This document shows, piece after piece, positions 45,552-57,289 of a DNA stretch of 64,000 nt; the first letter of the stretch is position 1; each line of letters opens with the position of its first letter. The DNA comes from Sciurus carolinensis (Eukaryota > Chordata > Mammalia > Rodentia > Sciuridae). The stretch is from NCBI RefSeq assembly GCF_902686445.1, contig NC_062214.1, positions 54,285,177 through 54,349,176 of the forward strand, in the 5' to 3' direction. A program made the position numbers and the translations under genes. The notes beneath the pieces were generated by a model. The model saw only the letters and a list, made by a program, of their open reading frames with translations, made no database searches and had not been told where the DNA came from.

Positions 45552-45766
45552 GAGCTGGAGCAGTGGTGCACACCTGTAATCCCAGCAGCTCGGGAGGCTG
45601 AGTCAGGAGGATTGAGAGTTCAAAGCCAGCCTCAGCGAAAGCAAGGCACTAAGCAACTCAGTGAGACCCTGTCTCTAAATAAAGTACAAAATAGGGTTGG
45701 GGAAGTGGCTCAGTGGTCCAATGCCCCTGAGCTCAATCCCCAGTCCGCTGCCACCCCCCCCAAAAA
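45552..45766 (+). repeat. B1-ID dimeric SINE (long subtype)
   Basis: GAGCAGTGGTGCACACCTGT to CAATCCCCAGTCCGCTGCCA; the left half has the duplicated 'gcaaggcactaagcaactca' block. Confidence 0.9.
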
Positions 45767-45774
45767 AGGGCAAT

Positions 45775-45960
45775 GGACCCGAGCTTGCTGGTACACACCT
45801 ATAATCCTAGTTACTGTAGAGGCTGAGGCAGGAGAATCACAAGTTTGAAACCAACCTGGGCAACTTGGAAAGACCCTATCTCAAAAATAAAAATAGAAAG
45901 ATCTGGGGATGTGGCTCAATGGTAAAGTGCCTGTGGTTCAATCCCAGTACCAAAAAATAA
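45775..45960 (+). repeat. B1-ID dimeric SINE, tandem with the previous
   Basis: CGAGCTTGCTGGTACACACC to CAATCCCAGTACCAAAAAA. GGCAATGGA words before both elements suggest that the second insertion used the flank or tail of the first. Confidence 0.88.
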
Positions 45961-46176
45961 AAATAAAAAAGTAATGGAAGCATTTTTTTTAAATAAAGGA
46001 AACCTATCTAGGTCACACAATTCTGAGGTAGTTTTTCACCTTTTGATCACAAGCTCCTCTTTCAATTTGCAGACTTGGATTTTAACATATTTGCATTATT
46101 CTTGCTTCTCAAATCATCCTGTGTTTGGCCAAAGAGAGGCCCTTCACGTTGGTTCCTGTGTCCTTTCTCTCTCTCT

Positions 46177-46178
<2 letters not shown>

Positions 46179-46214
<36 letters not shown>

Positions 46215-46388
46215 GTACCAACGATTGAACCCAGGAGCACAGTCCTTTTTTATTTTTTATTTTGAGACATAATCTCACTAAAGTGCTTAGGGCCTTGCTA
46301 AATTGCTGAGGTTGGCTTTAATCTACAATCCTCCTGCCTCAGCCTCCTGAGCAGCTGGGATTACAGGCCTGCGCCACTGCACCCAGCT
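46179..46388 (-). repeat. B1-ID dimeric SINE with T35-like run
   Basis: TTTGGTACCAACGATTGAAC to CGCCACTGCACCCAGC; a TCCTGTGTCC / TCTTGTGTCC pair flanks it. Confidence 0.9.
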
Positions 46389-46664
46389 TCTTGTGTCCTT
46401 TTGATAGAGCCCCATGGTCTCTGGTGCCTTTCTCATTCATTGGTTCCTGGCCTGGTTCAACCATCATTGATCAGGAGCACTGGCTCCTTTTAGTGGAGAA
46501 TGGTATTTAGAGACTGAGGTCTACGCAAGACACATACTCTTTTTAAACAGAAAAAATTACATTATTTTTCATGTTTTTACTGTAGGTAGAGACGTTTCCA
46601 TTAAATCAATTAGTGGCCTGACAATTATCAGGTCACTTGGGATTTGGGGTCAGTTTGGATTGGA

Positions 46665-46883
46665 GCAGGATTTCCCAATCCTAGCACTCTTGACCTGTGG
46701 ATTTGGTAACTCCTGCTTATGGGGGTGCTGTTTGAACACTATAGGATGTCCAGCAGCCCTCCTGCCCTCTACACAAAACCAGACACCAGCTGCACCTCAC
46801 AAGTTGTGACAACCAAAAATGCCTCCAGACATTGGCCAGTGCCCCTTGGGGTGGCAGAATCATCCCTCATTAAAAACCACTGG
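46665..46883 (-). mobile_element. hAT-Charlie MITE fossil (MER20-like), full length
   Basis: CAGCAGCCCTCCTGCCCTCT, then GTTGTGACAACCAAAAATGC and CTCCAGACATTGGCCAGTGC, ending AAAAACCACTG. The 219-bp span equals the MER20 length as I recall it. Confidence 0.8.
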
Positions 46884-46954
46884 ATGTCCTCTGGGTTCTG
46901 TGAAAGATTTCCTGGAACAGACCAGAGAAAATCTGGCTCCTGATGTGAAATTCA

Positions 46955-47035
46955 TGACAACTTCCTGCCTTAGTTTCCCCATTTGTCTAATTGGCATAAT
47001 GGCTGCAGAGTACACCACCTCATTATGGGAAGCTA
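46955..47035 (+). repeat. MIR-like fossil
   Basis: CTTAGTTTCCCCATTTGTCT and AATGGCTGCAGAGTACACCA match the MIR core region. Confidence 0.5.
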
Positions 47036-47629
47036 TTTGACCTGCAAGGAGTCATCCATGTGACAGTGAGAAGCAGACATTTTGTCACAAGCAGCACCAC
47101 CCTGCAGCCGCATGTCGCTTATGGCTAAGTTTGCTGAGACGGTACAGCATCTGACTGAACTGACTCAGGCCCTGAAGATTGCTCAAACTCCTAAATTCCC
47201 ACCAGGCCTCCGCTTAATGTTAGCCTTGTTTAAGATCTTCGTTTTACTGCCACCAAGAGAAAGTCCCACTTAATTTATACCAGATGCTGAGTGAGTTGTC
47301 ATGAATCAATACAACATCACCCAAAAACCACCAAAATGAATCATAAGGACAAACAGGTTTTTTTTTCTTCCTGCAAAACAGTGACTAAAATAGTGTCTTC
47401 CCTTTTAGGAAAAAAAAAAAAAAAATCACAAGGTTAAGAAGAGGCTTAGGGTCCTGCTTGTCAGTGAGTGTGAGTTAAACAGCTGGTCACCTGCAGCTGA
47501 GAGGCTCCCAAGAGGAGGCATTCTAGACCAAGGATGCAGTGAACCTCTGAAACTATTGTGCAATCCTGATTTCATCCAAATCTCAAGGGTATCGAAAACT
47601 CAAGAGTTTGGTAATCTCCTGCTATGGTG
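47036..47629. other. Intergenic, possible old LTR, unassigned
   Basis: The 63-aa frame at 47082-47273 is unrecognised. Its text (CACAAGCAGCACCACCCTGC and later) has an LTR-like feel, but I cannot name a family. Confidence 0.35.
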
Positions 47630-48057
47630 GATGTGGTTTATCCTCTAGAGGTTCATGTGTGGGAAGCTTGGTCCCCAGTGTAGCAATGTTAAAAGAAGTG
47701 ATGAGACCTTTAAGAGGTGGGACTAGTGGGACGTCACTAGACCATTGGGGGTGCTGCTTTTGGATGGGATTAAGGTAGTTCTGTGGGAGCTTGAATTGAT
47801 TTCTTGAGAGAGGGTTGTCAAAAGGAACAAGGCCTGTCCACTCCCCGAGTCTCTTGGCTTCCTGTCTGTCATTGTGATCTCTCCCTCCCTGTTATATGCA
47901 CTCCCACACTGATACCATCCCCCACATGGTCCTCACCGGAGTCCAAGGCTACTGGAATCTCTTGAACTTCTGCAACTGTGAGCTAATAAACTTCTTTTCT
48001 TTATAAAGTAACCAGTCTCAGGTATTCATTATAGTTATGAAAAAATGGGCTAATTCA
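47630..48057 (+). repeat. MaLR solo LTR
   Basis: TGCTATGGTGGATGTGG to GGGCTAATTCA, with CCCCAGTGTAGCAATGTTAA and GTGAGCTAATAAACTTCTTT. TCTCC / CCTCC flank it. Confidence 0.82.
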
Positions 48058-49157
48058 CCTCCATCATGGATGAAGGAGACTATAGGGAATGGTGGAAGGT
48101 CTTCCAGGAGATGAGCATTCTAGAATCCTTTTGATAAAGTCAAAGAGGTCTGTGAGCTTCCTGTACATTTGCTTTCTCAGCCTTTCTTGTATTTTTCCTG
48201 GCTTCTGGGAATGGCATTCTGATTATCTATGGGAATCGGAAACTCTCTGGGGTAGGAGGGTGGGATCAGCACCGACCCATCTAGGCATGCAAATGGAAAG
48301 AAGCAAAGGCAGAGAAATTGGACCTGGCATGTCCCTGTATGTGGTCAGACAGGACTATCAGTCAGCTCTGCTTCTGGGTCCTTGGGACCTCCCCTGTTCT
48401 TTCCAGACCAGGATCTTTAATTTTGTGAGGGTCTCCACTTTCTTCCAGCTAATTTTCTTTGTGTGAGGTTCAGTGTCTATTGCTTGCTACCTCAACATCA
48501 AGCAGTTTCATTTCCTTAGAAGGCACCCACGGCTACATCTAGACTTATGCAGGAACAGTTGGGCACAGGCAGAGCTAGGACCATGCTCAGTGTCACTGAT
48601 GAGATGCAAATCAGAAGGTCTCTCCTTCTGGAAAGGCAGAAATGAAGGAAAGGAGGCTGAGAGCCCCCTGCAGTGGACTGTGTCAGCACTAATCGAGGAA
48701 CTGACTCATCTGTTGTGGGCTAGTGAGGGATGCCGAAGTTGGACTAGTGACAACTCAGACCTTCAAACAACAAGAGAAAATGAAACTCTTAACAGAGAGA
48801 ACCCTCAGTGCCTCTCCAGTTTTAGCCATGCTATGCTGAGGGCCTGGGTGGTAAACACCAGTACACAGAAATTCTGCAATGAGGTCCCATAAAAGGCCCT
48901 CCCCAGATGATCTCCAGATCAGTCCTGGCTCCACCTCCCCACTCCTCTGTTCTCTTACATGCTGGCAGTCCTACCTCCTGTCATCTAGCTCCCCTACTAC
49001 TAGAAGGACTATCTCAATTCTTTGTTTTCTCAAGCTCCCAGGGCCCTCCCATCCAGCAGAAGATGAGCCTCATGTGCCACAGAAAAAGTCTGGACCATCA
49101 CTCAAGGACTCTCAGTTACCGGACACAAATCCTACACCCTCCTCCCCTCTCAGCTGC
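48058..49157. other. Intergenic, nothing assigned
   Basis: Frames of 125 and 139 aa at 48089-48466 and 48473-48892 (plus) are consecutive but lack any recognised domain, and I see no splice or promoter support. They are the least explained open frames in the window. Confidence 0.4.
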
Positions 49158-49317
49158 CCTGTCCTGTGCATTGGAGAATACCTGGCAGCCTCCTTGGCCT
49201 CTGCCCACTAGATGACCCCTGCTAGTAGCACCTCCTATTCATGACCATCAAAAATGTGTCTGGACATTGCAAAATGTCTCCTGGGATATAGGAGCACCCT
49301 AGGTTAGAAACAAATGC
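49158..49317 (-). mobile_element. MER20-like MITE fossil, partial
   Basis: GGCCTCTGCCCACTAGATGA, then AAAATGTGTCTGGACATTGC and CCTAGGTTAGAAACAAATGC. Confidence 0.65.
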
Positions 49318-50339
49318 TGCAGATCAACTTCCAGCCCTGCTCTCTCTTGCACTTGTGGTCCAAGTCTGCTCCATGGGAAATGTATGCATTTGATTTTTAA
49401 CCCATCTCTCAAGTACAGCCCTTTTCACAGCCAGTGGGCTGAAAGGAAGCCACAGCCATGTCATTGCTGTAGACCTCTGGGTGTGGGTCAGATACCCCTG
49501 TGAATCTGATTTTAGGTGCCAGGTGCCCTCCTTCCCAGTGATTGGAGGAAAATCACAAGCATGCCTCCCACAAGGGTGAATGGGGGATGAGCTCTACCAC
49601 CCAAGTCTCTTCTAAAGAAATTGACTTTATTGTCTCTGCTCCTCTCTCATGGCTGCCGATCCAGCCTCTTTACAAGCTAGAGGTGGGTGGTCAAGATAGT
49701 GACTCAAAACGAGCTCTCAGCGGTTTCCCTTCCAGATCCTGCTTAGGTGGTCTAGTATCCCGCGTTGAAGTTGGGGAGGGGCTGCCCACTTGTCTGGGGT
49801 CTCAGCCAACTCCAAGGGAGAAAGAAGTAGAACCCCATATTAACATCCAAGTGCTCATTAGAGGTACCTCTTCTCCTCTCAGGATTCTTTCTCACTCCTG
49901 TTTATTCAACTTCTCCCTCCTAACTGGAACCTTCCAGCTGACAGGCAAACGTTCAAATCTCTCTTGAAATTTAAAAGAACTACTTTGACCCCAAATCTCC
50001 TTGCAGCCCCCATCCTAATCTCTCCACCCCTTCGAAGGCAAACTTGTGAAAAAACCGTCTGGATCTATGGTCTTCTTTTCCTCACCTCCCACTGGTTCCA
50101 GTCTGGCTTCCTCCCTCATGCATCCCTGGAAACAGCTCTCAGTAAGATGGCCAGTGATCTCCAGCAAGCTGAGCTGAGGTGGAGAGCAGGAGGCCCACAG
50201 GCCCCAGAGGAACCTGCCATGGGAACAGCAGCAGGGGAAGGCGGCAGCTAGTTAGCGCCACCCACGACCGTGAGTGGGAACTGCGGGTGGAGTAGTTCCA
50301 GAAGGAATACCGGGGTGTCTGGTATCAGCATCTCCTCAC
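49318..50339. other. Intergenic, possible old repeat at 49985-50155
   Basis: CTTTTCCTCACCTCCCACTG, then CAGTCTGGCTTCCTCCCTCA and CAGTGATCTCC resemble an ancient mammalian interspersed repeat whose name I cannot assign. The 141-aa frame at 49542-49967 is not recognised. Confidence 0.4.
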
Positions 50340-50384
50340 TTTCATTCATTCATATATCATTCATTCATTCACTCATTCATTCAG
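50340..50384. repeat. (TCAT)n microsatellite
   Basis: TTCATTCATTCATATATCAT and further units, interrupted twice. Confidence 0.93.
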
Positions 50385-50394
50385 CATATCTCTT

Positions 50395-50535
50395 TTTTGT
50401 TGTTGTTGTTTTTGTTCTTTGGTTTTCAATTGGACACAATACTTTTATTTTATTTTTATGTGGTGCTGAGGATTGAAACCCAGGGCTCATGCATGCTAGG
50501 CGAGTGCTCTACCACTGAGCCACAACCCAGTCCCA
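50395..50535 (-). repeat. ID SINE with long 3' tail
   Basis: CAATTGGACACAATACTTTT (tail), then GTGGTGCTGAGGATTGAAAC and CTCTACCACTGAGCCACAAC. Confidence 0.9.
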
Positions 50536-50839
50536 GAATATCTTTATTGAGGATAACTTGGGCCAGACACTGATGTAGGCTGTTGGTATACACTTTATAA
50601 ATGACACAGGTGTGGTCTCTCCACCCTCATGGAACTGCCTGTCTAGGTATTAGTCAAAGAGTCATAAAAATACACAATGCCAACTGAGATGATTGACAGA
50701 GGAAAAATACAGAGTATATACAGTGGACTCTGATCTGACTGGAAACCAGAGAAGAGATTTTTAGGCTGAGATGTAGTAGATGAGTGAAATTAGCTGATCC
50801 AGGAGGAGCATGGGAGAAGGAGATGATAAAGGATTGGAG

Positions 50840-51044
50840 GAGTCGGGAGTAGTGACACATGTCTATAACCTAGCAATTTGGGAGGCTGAGGCAGGAGGCC
50901 AGCTTGGGCAACTTAGTAAGACCCTAAGCAACTTAGTGAGGACACTGTCTCAAAAAAATAAAAGGACTGGGGATGTGGCTCAGGGGTAGAGCACCCCTGG
51001 GTTCAAACCCCAATGCTGTAAAAAAAAAAAAAAAAAAAAAAAAT
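50840..51044 (+). repeat. B1-ID dimeric SINE, near-pure A tail
   Basis: GGAGTAGTGACACATGTCTA to CAAACCCCAATGCTGT and an A24 run, suggesting youth. Confidence 0.9.
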
Positions 51045-51189
51045 GGAGGGAAGAGATTCCAGAGTAGAAAGGACCTGCAGCAGGTAAGTGGGAAAGGGTG
51101 AGGCAAGCTGGATAGAAATTAGATTTTTTCCTCTGTCCCATCCTTTTTGTGCCAAGCTCTTCTCCAGTTTTGCTTGCTTGTTTGTTTGT

Positions 51190-51384
51190 TTGTTTTTGGT
51201 ATTAGGCATTGAATCCAAGGGTGCTTAACCACTGAATCACATCCCCAGCACTTCTATTTTTCACTTTGATCTCATTAAGTAGCTTAGAGCCTCTCTGAAT
51301 TGTTGAGTCTGGTTTTGAATTTTCAATCCTCCTGCCTTGGCCTCTTGAGTAGCTGGGATTATAGGCATGAGCCACTACACCTGG
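51190..51384 (-). repeat. B1-ID dimeric SINE
   Basis: TTTGGTATTAGGCATTGAAT to GAGCCACTACACCTGGC; a (TTTG)n tail precedes. Confidence 0.88.
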
Positions 51385-51571
51385 CTATGCCAAGTCTTCT
51401 ATCTCATTCTGAGGGACTTCAGCACCTCCGATCTCTCTCTCTCTGATTAACCTCTTTAGTTTCTCTCTTCTCCCAGGACCATGTGTTCTGCGGGCTAGCT
51501 CTTGCATGTCCCTTCTCTAACCTGACTGGGAGTGTCCCAGGGGCTTACCCAGTCCTTTCTCTCCTTCCCAC

Positions 51572-51750
51572 TTTTTTTTTTTCCAATACCCCACTGGGGA
51601 TTGAAACCCAGAGGTGCTTTACCACTGCCATATATCCCCAGTCCATTTTGTTTTTTACTTTGAGATAGGTCTTGCTAAGTTGCTGAGGCTGGCACTGAAC
51701 TTGTGATCCTTCTGCCTCGGCCTCCTGAGTTGCTGGGATTACACTGTGCA
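51572..51750 (-). repeat. B1-ID dimeric SINE
   Basis: CCCCACTGGGGATTGAAACC to GAGTTGCTGGGATTACACTG. Confidence 0.88.
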
Positions 51751-53274
51751 GGCTGTCAAACTATCACTTCTAACAGACTTCCAATCCCAGAACTCTCCCC
51801 TGTGATCCAGGTTTATGGATTTATTAGCCCAATGATTGCCTCCATGTGGATACCCTGTTCACCATCTTAACACAGCAGATAGTAAAATTGAAAATGTCTC
51901 GCTTTTGTTGAAAATGTAGAAAATAATACAAAGCCTTCTTTTTTTCCCCTTGATTAAAAAGGGATCAAATAAAACAAGGATCTTGAACAGAGCCTAAGTA
52001 TGTGACCAAGACCTACGAAACTTGCTGCAGCTGGTGAGTTGTGAATAGCCTTTCTTTTGCCGATAAGGAAACTGAATTAAACAAAGAGCTTTGATTAGTT
52101 GACTAATGGAGTTGAAGCAAGCTCCCAGTAAAGTTAAATTTAACTCTGCCCTTCTCTAGATCCCTCTGCAGACTTCCTCTTTCATAATTCTTTCCCACTC
52201 AGTGAAACTGGATTGTTGAGTCTGGGTGATGGGTATGTGAGTGGTCTGTCCCACTATTTTTCTGTACATGTTTGAAATATTTCATAATGAAATTTTTCTT
52301 TTTTCCCTAGGAACCACTCCATCTTGATTTATTGATCAATGCTTATGTGCAATATAATCCTTAACTTCCTGCTTTGAGAGAGTTGCCTGAACTCATAAAG
52401 TGGGTGATCTTGCAGAATATCAGGTGATATGGGATACAGAACTGTGCTCTGAAGTTGCAAGTGACATTATCAATGAATTATTTTTCTCTTTGCTCCTTTT
52501 CTTTGTTCTTCTAACCATTTGTGTATATAAGTGTGCATGTGTGCGTGTGTGAGTGTGTGTGTACTCCCAGAATTTCTGAGCAGGGAGGAAGTGGTTCAAT
52601 CTGCTCGTTTCTGAGCAGCTGTTGGTTTTTAGAATAAAGAAGTGGTTCTGTCTTGTCTCTGATTCTGATGCAACATGAGACTAGCTTTCATCCACGATGT
52701 CTAAATTTAAACGCCTGTTTTCTCCCTCTGTAAAACTTAATCCTCTCCCTCCATAATATTGTAGGAGAAAAAAAATTTGGCTTTCCATGGTGTTTAGATT
52801 AGATCTGCAAGAGCAACTTAAGTGTTGAGTTAAGAAACTTCAAGGATAGAATGCAAACTGGCATGGAAACCTAATGCAGTTCAGAAAACTGCATGTGGCA
52901 AGGACAGCACCTGGTTGATGTAGGCATCCAGGTCAGAAGGGCAGTGCACTGGAACAAAATCGGCCCAGGACATGGTTGGGGTGCATCTGAAGACTCACCC
53001 CTCTTAATTCTTCAACCATAACTCTGTTCCCTCCCACGCTTCTCCCACTTTGTCTTCATCTCAGCAGAAAAAGATAATCTCTCTTGATCAAAATTGGAAG
53101 CCTATCATAGCATAGGTTTGCACATTCCACCTGTTTGTTTAAATTTTTATTTTTATATACTTTCAAACATACAGAAACTTTGCAGTAACAGCATAAAGAA
53201 CCACTGAAAAGCATTTATGCTGGTCCTACTTTTATTTTCTCCCTCCCCACCCCCCACTTCTCTCTCTCTCTCTT
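51751..53274. other. Intergenic, contains the source of a local duplication
   Basis: Mostly unassigned. ATGTTTGAAATATTTCATAA at about 52268 resembles the 3' end of an old L1. The segment 52273-52484 is repeated at 53622-53833. A TG-rich patch lies at 52525-52562. Confidence 0.55.
52273..52484 (+). repeat. 212-bp direct duplication, source copy
   Basis: It matches 53622-53833 base for base at a constant offset of 1349, with no gap and one mismatch (T at 52418, A at 53767). It is taken as the source because both flanks here read as continuous sequence, while the other copy breaks a SINE. Confidence 0.93.
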
Positions 53275-53546
53275 TCTAAGACTTGCTGGGGTTTTGGATT
53301 TTTATTAATCTTTTCAAAGAGCCAAATTTTATTTCACCCATTTTGTTGGTTTTTTCTATTTCACTGATTTCTGCCCTTGTTTTTATTATTTTCTTTCCAC
53401 TACCACTTTGAATTTATTTTTCTTTTTCTAACTACTTAAGGTGAAATACTAGATCATTAATTTGAAACTTTTCTTCTTTTATAATATAATAACTTAAAGC
53501 TATAAACCTCTCTCTAAAATCAGCTTTACCTGCATCTCATAATATG

Positions 53547-53842
53547 GGTAAAACAGCAAGACCCTGTTTCAAAATAAAAAATTAAAAGGACTAGGGCTGT
53601 AGCTCAGTGGTAGAGTACCCCTGAAATATTTCATAATGAAATTTTTCTTTTTTCCCTAGGAACCACTCCATCTTGATTTATTGATCAATGCTTATGTGCA
53701 ATATAATCCTTAACTTCCTGCTTTGAGAGAGTTGCCTGAACTCATAAAGTGGGTGATCTTGCAGAAAATCAGGTGATATGGGATACAGAACTGTGCTCTG
53801 AAGTTGCAAGTGACATTATCAATGAATTATTTTCCCAGTACT
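53547..53842 (+). repeat. SINE fragment broken by the 212-bp insertion
   Basis: AACAGCAAGACCCTGTTTCA, the linker, and CTAGGGCTGTAGCTCAGTGG run to GAGTACCCC at 53620. The insert starts with TG at 53622, and the SINE ends CCCAGTACT at 53834-53842. About 8 bases of the B box are missing. Confidence 0.88.
53622..53833 (+). repeat. 212-bp direct duplication, inserted copy
   Basis: It sits exactly between the two halves of an ID-type 3' end. Two-base identities (TG on the left, TT on the right) are shared by the SINE and the copied segment at the junctions. There is no A tail and no target duplication, so it is not a retroposon. Confidence 0.93.
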
Positions 53843-53844
53843 GG

Positions 53845-54100
53845 GCAGAAAATGTTTAACATGAGATCATTAGCGTGGGTTCTAGTACAGAATTACTGGG
53901 TCCTTATAAGAAGGAGAAATTTGGACACCGGACCACCAAACAGAAGGAAGAAGAGTAAAGGAACAGGGAGAAGATGGCCTTTGGAGGGAAACAACCCTGC
54001 CAATTTCGTGGTCTCAATGTCTAAACTATGAGAACAATGTATTTCTGTTGATGAAGTCAATAGTCTTTGGGACTTTGTAACAGCAATCCTGGCAAACTAG
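53845..54100 (+). repeat. MLT1 LTR, 3' part
   Basis: TTAACATGAGATCATTAGCG, then GGTCCTTATAAGAAGGAGAA, ATTTGGACACCGGACC and GTAACAGCAATCCTGGCAAA. Confidence 0.75.
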
Positions 54101-54703
54101 TAAAGTTAATAAGTGTACACATTTAGGATCATTAGGTCTTCTGATGAATTGACCCTTTTATCAATATGAAAATTCTTTCCTTATCTTAAAGCTTACTTTA
54201 TTTGATATTAATATAACCACACCTGCTTTCTTATTTGTTCTTATTCTTTTGTATTTCTTCTTATTTCCTGTATTATGTCTACATAATATATTATACTTAT
54301 CTGTCTCTATGTATTTAAAATAAGTACTTTAAGACAGAATAGATTTGGATAATTGTTATCTAATTTGATAATCTTCTTACTTTAAAGTGATTAAACCATT
54401 TACGTTTAACACAGCAATTGATATGACTGTTTAAATCTACCATCTTGATATTTTTTACTTGCCCCACGTGTTTTGTTTTGGTTTTTTTTTGTTCTTCTTT
54501 TCCTCCTTTCCTGCCTTCAATTTATCAAATATATTTAATAGTCCACTTTACTTTCTCTATTGGCTTTTTAGCTCCAACTCTTTATATGCTATCATCAGTT
54601 TAGCAATAAGTGATTATAGCATACACTATAATTTATCACATTCTGCTTAGAATTAATTTATATCAACTTCCATAAATTTATAACCTAAAAAAGAATAATT
54701 CTT

Positions 54704-54925
54704 CCAGTAATCTGAGCTACTCAAGAGGCTGAGGTAGGAGGATCTTGCAAGTTTGAATTCAGCCACAGCAAGTTAGCAAGACATCATCTCGAAAACAGAA
54801 AAGAAAAGAAAAGGCCCCTGTCTCGAAATTTAAAAAGGCAGGGGACCATCTCAAAATTTTAAAACTCAGAGTTGGAGATGTAGATCAGTAGTATAGCACT
54901 CCTGAGTTCAATATACAACCAAACA
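54704..54925 (+). repeat. B1-ID dimeric SINE with linker duplication
   Basis: TCCAGTAATCTGAGCTACTC to TCAATATACAACC. The 'catctcgaaaa' block recurs as CTGTCTCGAAATTTAAAAAG and CCATCTCAAAATTTTAAAAC, so the linker has been locally repeated. Confidence 0.8.
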
Positions 54926-54964
54926 AAATAAATAAATAAGTAAAAAGAATAATAATTTCATTAC

Positions 54965-55210
54965 TGGGCATAGTGTGGCACATGCCTGTAATTTCAGTGA
55001 CTCAGGAGTCTGAGGCAGGAGCATTGTACGTTTGAGACCATTCTCAGCAATTTAATGAAATCCTGTCTCAAAATAAAACATAAGTATATAAATTGAATAA
55101 CTGAATAAAGTTATACCAAGAGTTAAAAAAAAAAAAAAAACATAAAAAGGGCTAGGAATGTAGCTCAGTGGTAGAGAGCCCCCAGGTTCATCCCCAGTAA
55201 CAACCACAAC
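54965..55210 (+). repeat. B1-ID dimeric SINE with A16 linker
   Basis: GGGCATAGTGTGGCACATGC to TTCATCCCCAGTAACAACC; extra AT-rich sequence and an A16 run separate the halves. Confidence 0.83.
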
Positions 55211-55212
55211 AA

Positions 55213-55214
<2 letters not shown>

Positions 55215-55253
<39 letters not shown>
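55215..55253. repeat. (AAT)n microsatellite
   Basis: About 13 perfect units directly downstream of the SINE tail. Confidence 0.95.
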
Positions 55254-55254
<1 letters not shown>

Positions 55255-55611
55255 TTCATTTATAATCCCTTATCTGTTGTCACATATTTTACTCTTACAT
55301 GTTTTAAACCTTATAATAAATAGTTGCTATTTTTGCTTGAAATAGTTAAATGTCTTTTAAAGAAAATCTCAAACAATATAGTGCTTTATATTTAATCAAA
55401 TGATGCTTTTTATTCTTTCCTGTAGATGCAATTTTTTATGTGATATTCTTGCTCTTCAGCCAGATGAACAACCATAAGCACTTTTTGTAGTTCAGGTTTG
55501 TTGAGAATGAATTCTTTCAGCTTTTGTTTATATGAAAATGTCTACATTTCACGTCATGGCTTCCAAGAACTGTAAGTCCTATGTGAGCACAGCCAGTAAG
55601 AAAAGATGTAT

Positions 55612-55812
55612 AGCCAGGCTCAGTAGCACACAACTGTAATCCCTCGGGAGGCTGAGGCAGGAGAATCACAAGTTTGAGGCTGGTGTCAGCAACCTAACAA
55701 GACACTCAGCAACTCAGTGAGATCCTGTGTCAAAATAAAAAATAAAAAGGACTAGGGATATAGTTTAGTGGTAGAGCCCCTCTGTGTTCAAACCCCAGAA
55801 CCCCCCAACACA
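55612..55812 (+). repeat. B1-ID dimeric SINE
   Basis: GCCAGGCTCAGTAGCACACA to GTGTTCAAACCCCAGAACCC. Confidence 0.9.
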
Positions 55813-57289
55813 CATACATGCAAAGATGTCAAAGTTCTTAGCATGCTGGTATGTCAGTTAAAGCAAAGCATCATTTTCTCTTTTTTGATGAGGTGATGAG
55901 TGAAAATGAGAGTTATGACCAAGTGGGTGGCCAATATTGCAGGATACAGTGGTTTTTCACAAACTTGTTGGGTTGGCAAAAAATATCTTTGTTTTGGGGT
56001 TGCAAATCCTCTTCAACCAAAGAGGCAGTTAAAACAGAGATCTGGGATCATTCCATAGCAATAAGGAAGAATAAAGTCACACAGACAGCCCCTAGTGACT
56101 CCTCCTCATGAAGCACAAATAACAGCAGTGGTTGTTTCCCCAGCTGCTCTTGGTTTTTGTTTTGTTTTTTTACTTGTTAGGGGCAGAGCCATAAGCACCA
56201 CTGTGCTGCCTCTACACTCCCCGCTCCCCACATCGGAACAGAAGTCCTTTTGCAGTGATGGAGTCAAGGTCAGAGATCCCTTTGTATAGTTTCAATGAAG
56301 TTTTTTTTCCCCCCCTTCCTGGTGAACTTTGATGTATATACCAGCATTAGGCTACAGAGCAGTGTGGTTTATGTGGGATGGTTTCTTAGATTGGGCTTTT
56401 GAAAGCAAATATTGAGACAGAAGTCATGTGTAAATGATTTGTTAAGGAAGTGCTCCCAGGAGACACAATTAAGGGAATGGGAAAAAGAAGTAAAAGAAGG
56501 GGAAGAAGCCAAGTAAGGACACGATGTTAGCCAAGTCCTAACCTCAGCCCGATTGGGATGGAGGGGAGCTCTGAAAGGTAAATTACACTTCAGAGTTTGT
56601 TCCATTTTGAACAAGGGAGCTGGGCCCCTGGACATAGGGAGGTTTGTGACCATAAATTCTCAGGCAATCCCAGCTTCCTCTGTGTGTTGGTGTGCAAAGC
56701 AAAGTAGCCCAAGGGTACAAAAGCCATTGGAAACAAAGTGTTCAGTGCATGAGGCCTGGGTTCAATTCCCCCTACACCAAAGAAAAAGAAAGAGAGAAAA
56801 AAGTGAAAAGAAAAAGAATCAAAAGACCCAGAAGCTGGAGAATAACAGAGCAGAAGCGGTAAAACTCGCAGGGTCCAAAGGGGGTGAAGTGCCAACAGCA
56901 TTTGCTACAGCAGAACTTGGGACAGAAGCCCTTGACACACTTCTTAAAAAATGCTTTGCACTAATTTAGTAGACTGTCATTTAATATGTGATTTCTTTTA
57001 AGTTGGTCCCCCGGGGAGTATAGTGGGACACATCGTGAGCCAACCTATGAATATTTCATTGGTCCTTTGATAATATGCATCTTATACTTGCATGGACTCT
57101 AGGCAAGATCTAGGCTGCTTGAATCAGGTTTCTGCACACATCTTGACCAATTTAATTTTCAAAATCCTATTTTGTCATTTTTCCTCCCACCTTAGCTGAA
57201 TCTATAGTGAAAGTCTTATTATGTCTGAGGGGATTCACAGACCTTGTTTCCTGTTTGACCTATTCAGTGTATATTCAGTTACATTAAAG
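55813..57289. other. Intergenic, nothing firm
   Basis: A decayed ID end is possible at 56727-56790 (ATGAGGCCTGGGTTCAATTC). The frames at 55851-56111 and 56553-56969 are not recognised. Confidence 0.5.

Larger units (their letters stand above)
53275..55560 (-). repeat. Old L1, broken by later insertions
   Basis: TTATTAATCTTTTCAAAGAG (53303), AAGGTGAAATACTAGATCAT, then after insertions CTTACTTTATTTGATATTAA (54192), TAAACCATTTACGTTTAACA, and finally GAGAATGAATTCTTTCAGCT (55504) follow antisense L1M order. It is interrupted at 53547-54100 and 54704-55250. Confidence 0.65.

Noticed and set aside
52305..52312. Splice acceptor-like CTTTTTTCCCTAG within the duplicated segment
   Set aside because: It looks like an acceptor in both copies, but no coding similarity or matching donor follows; cryptic at most.
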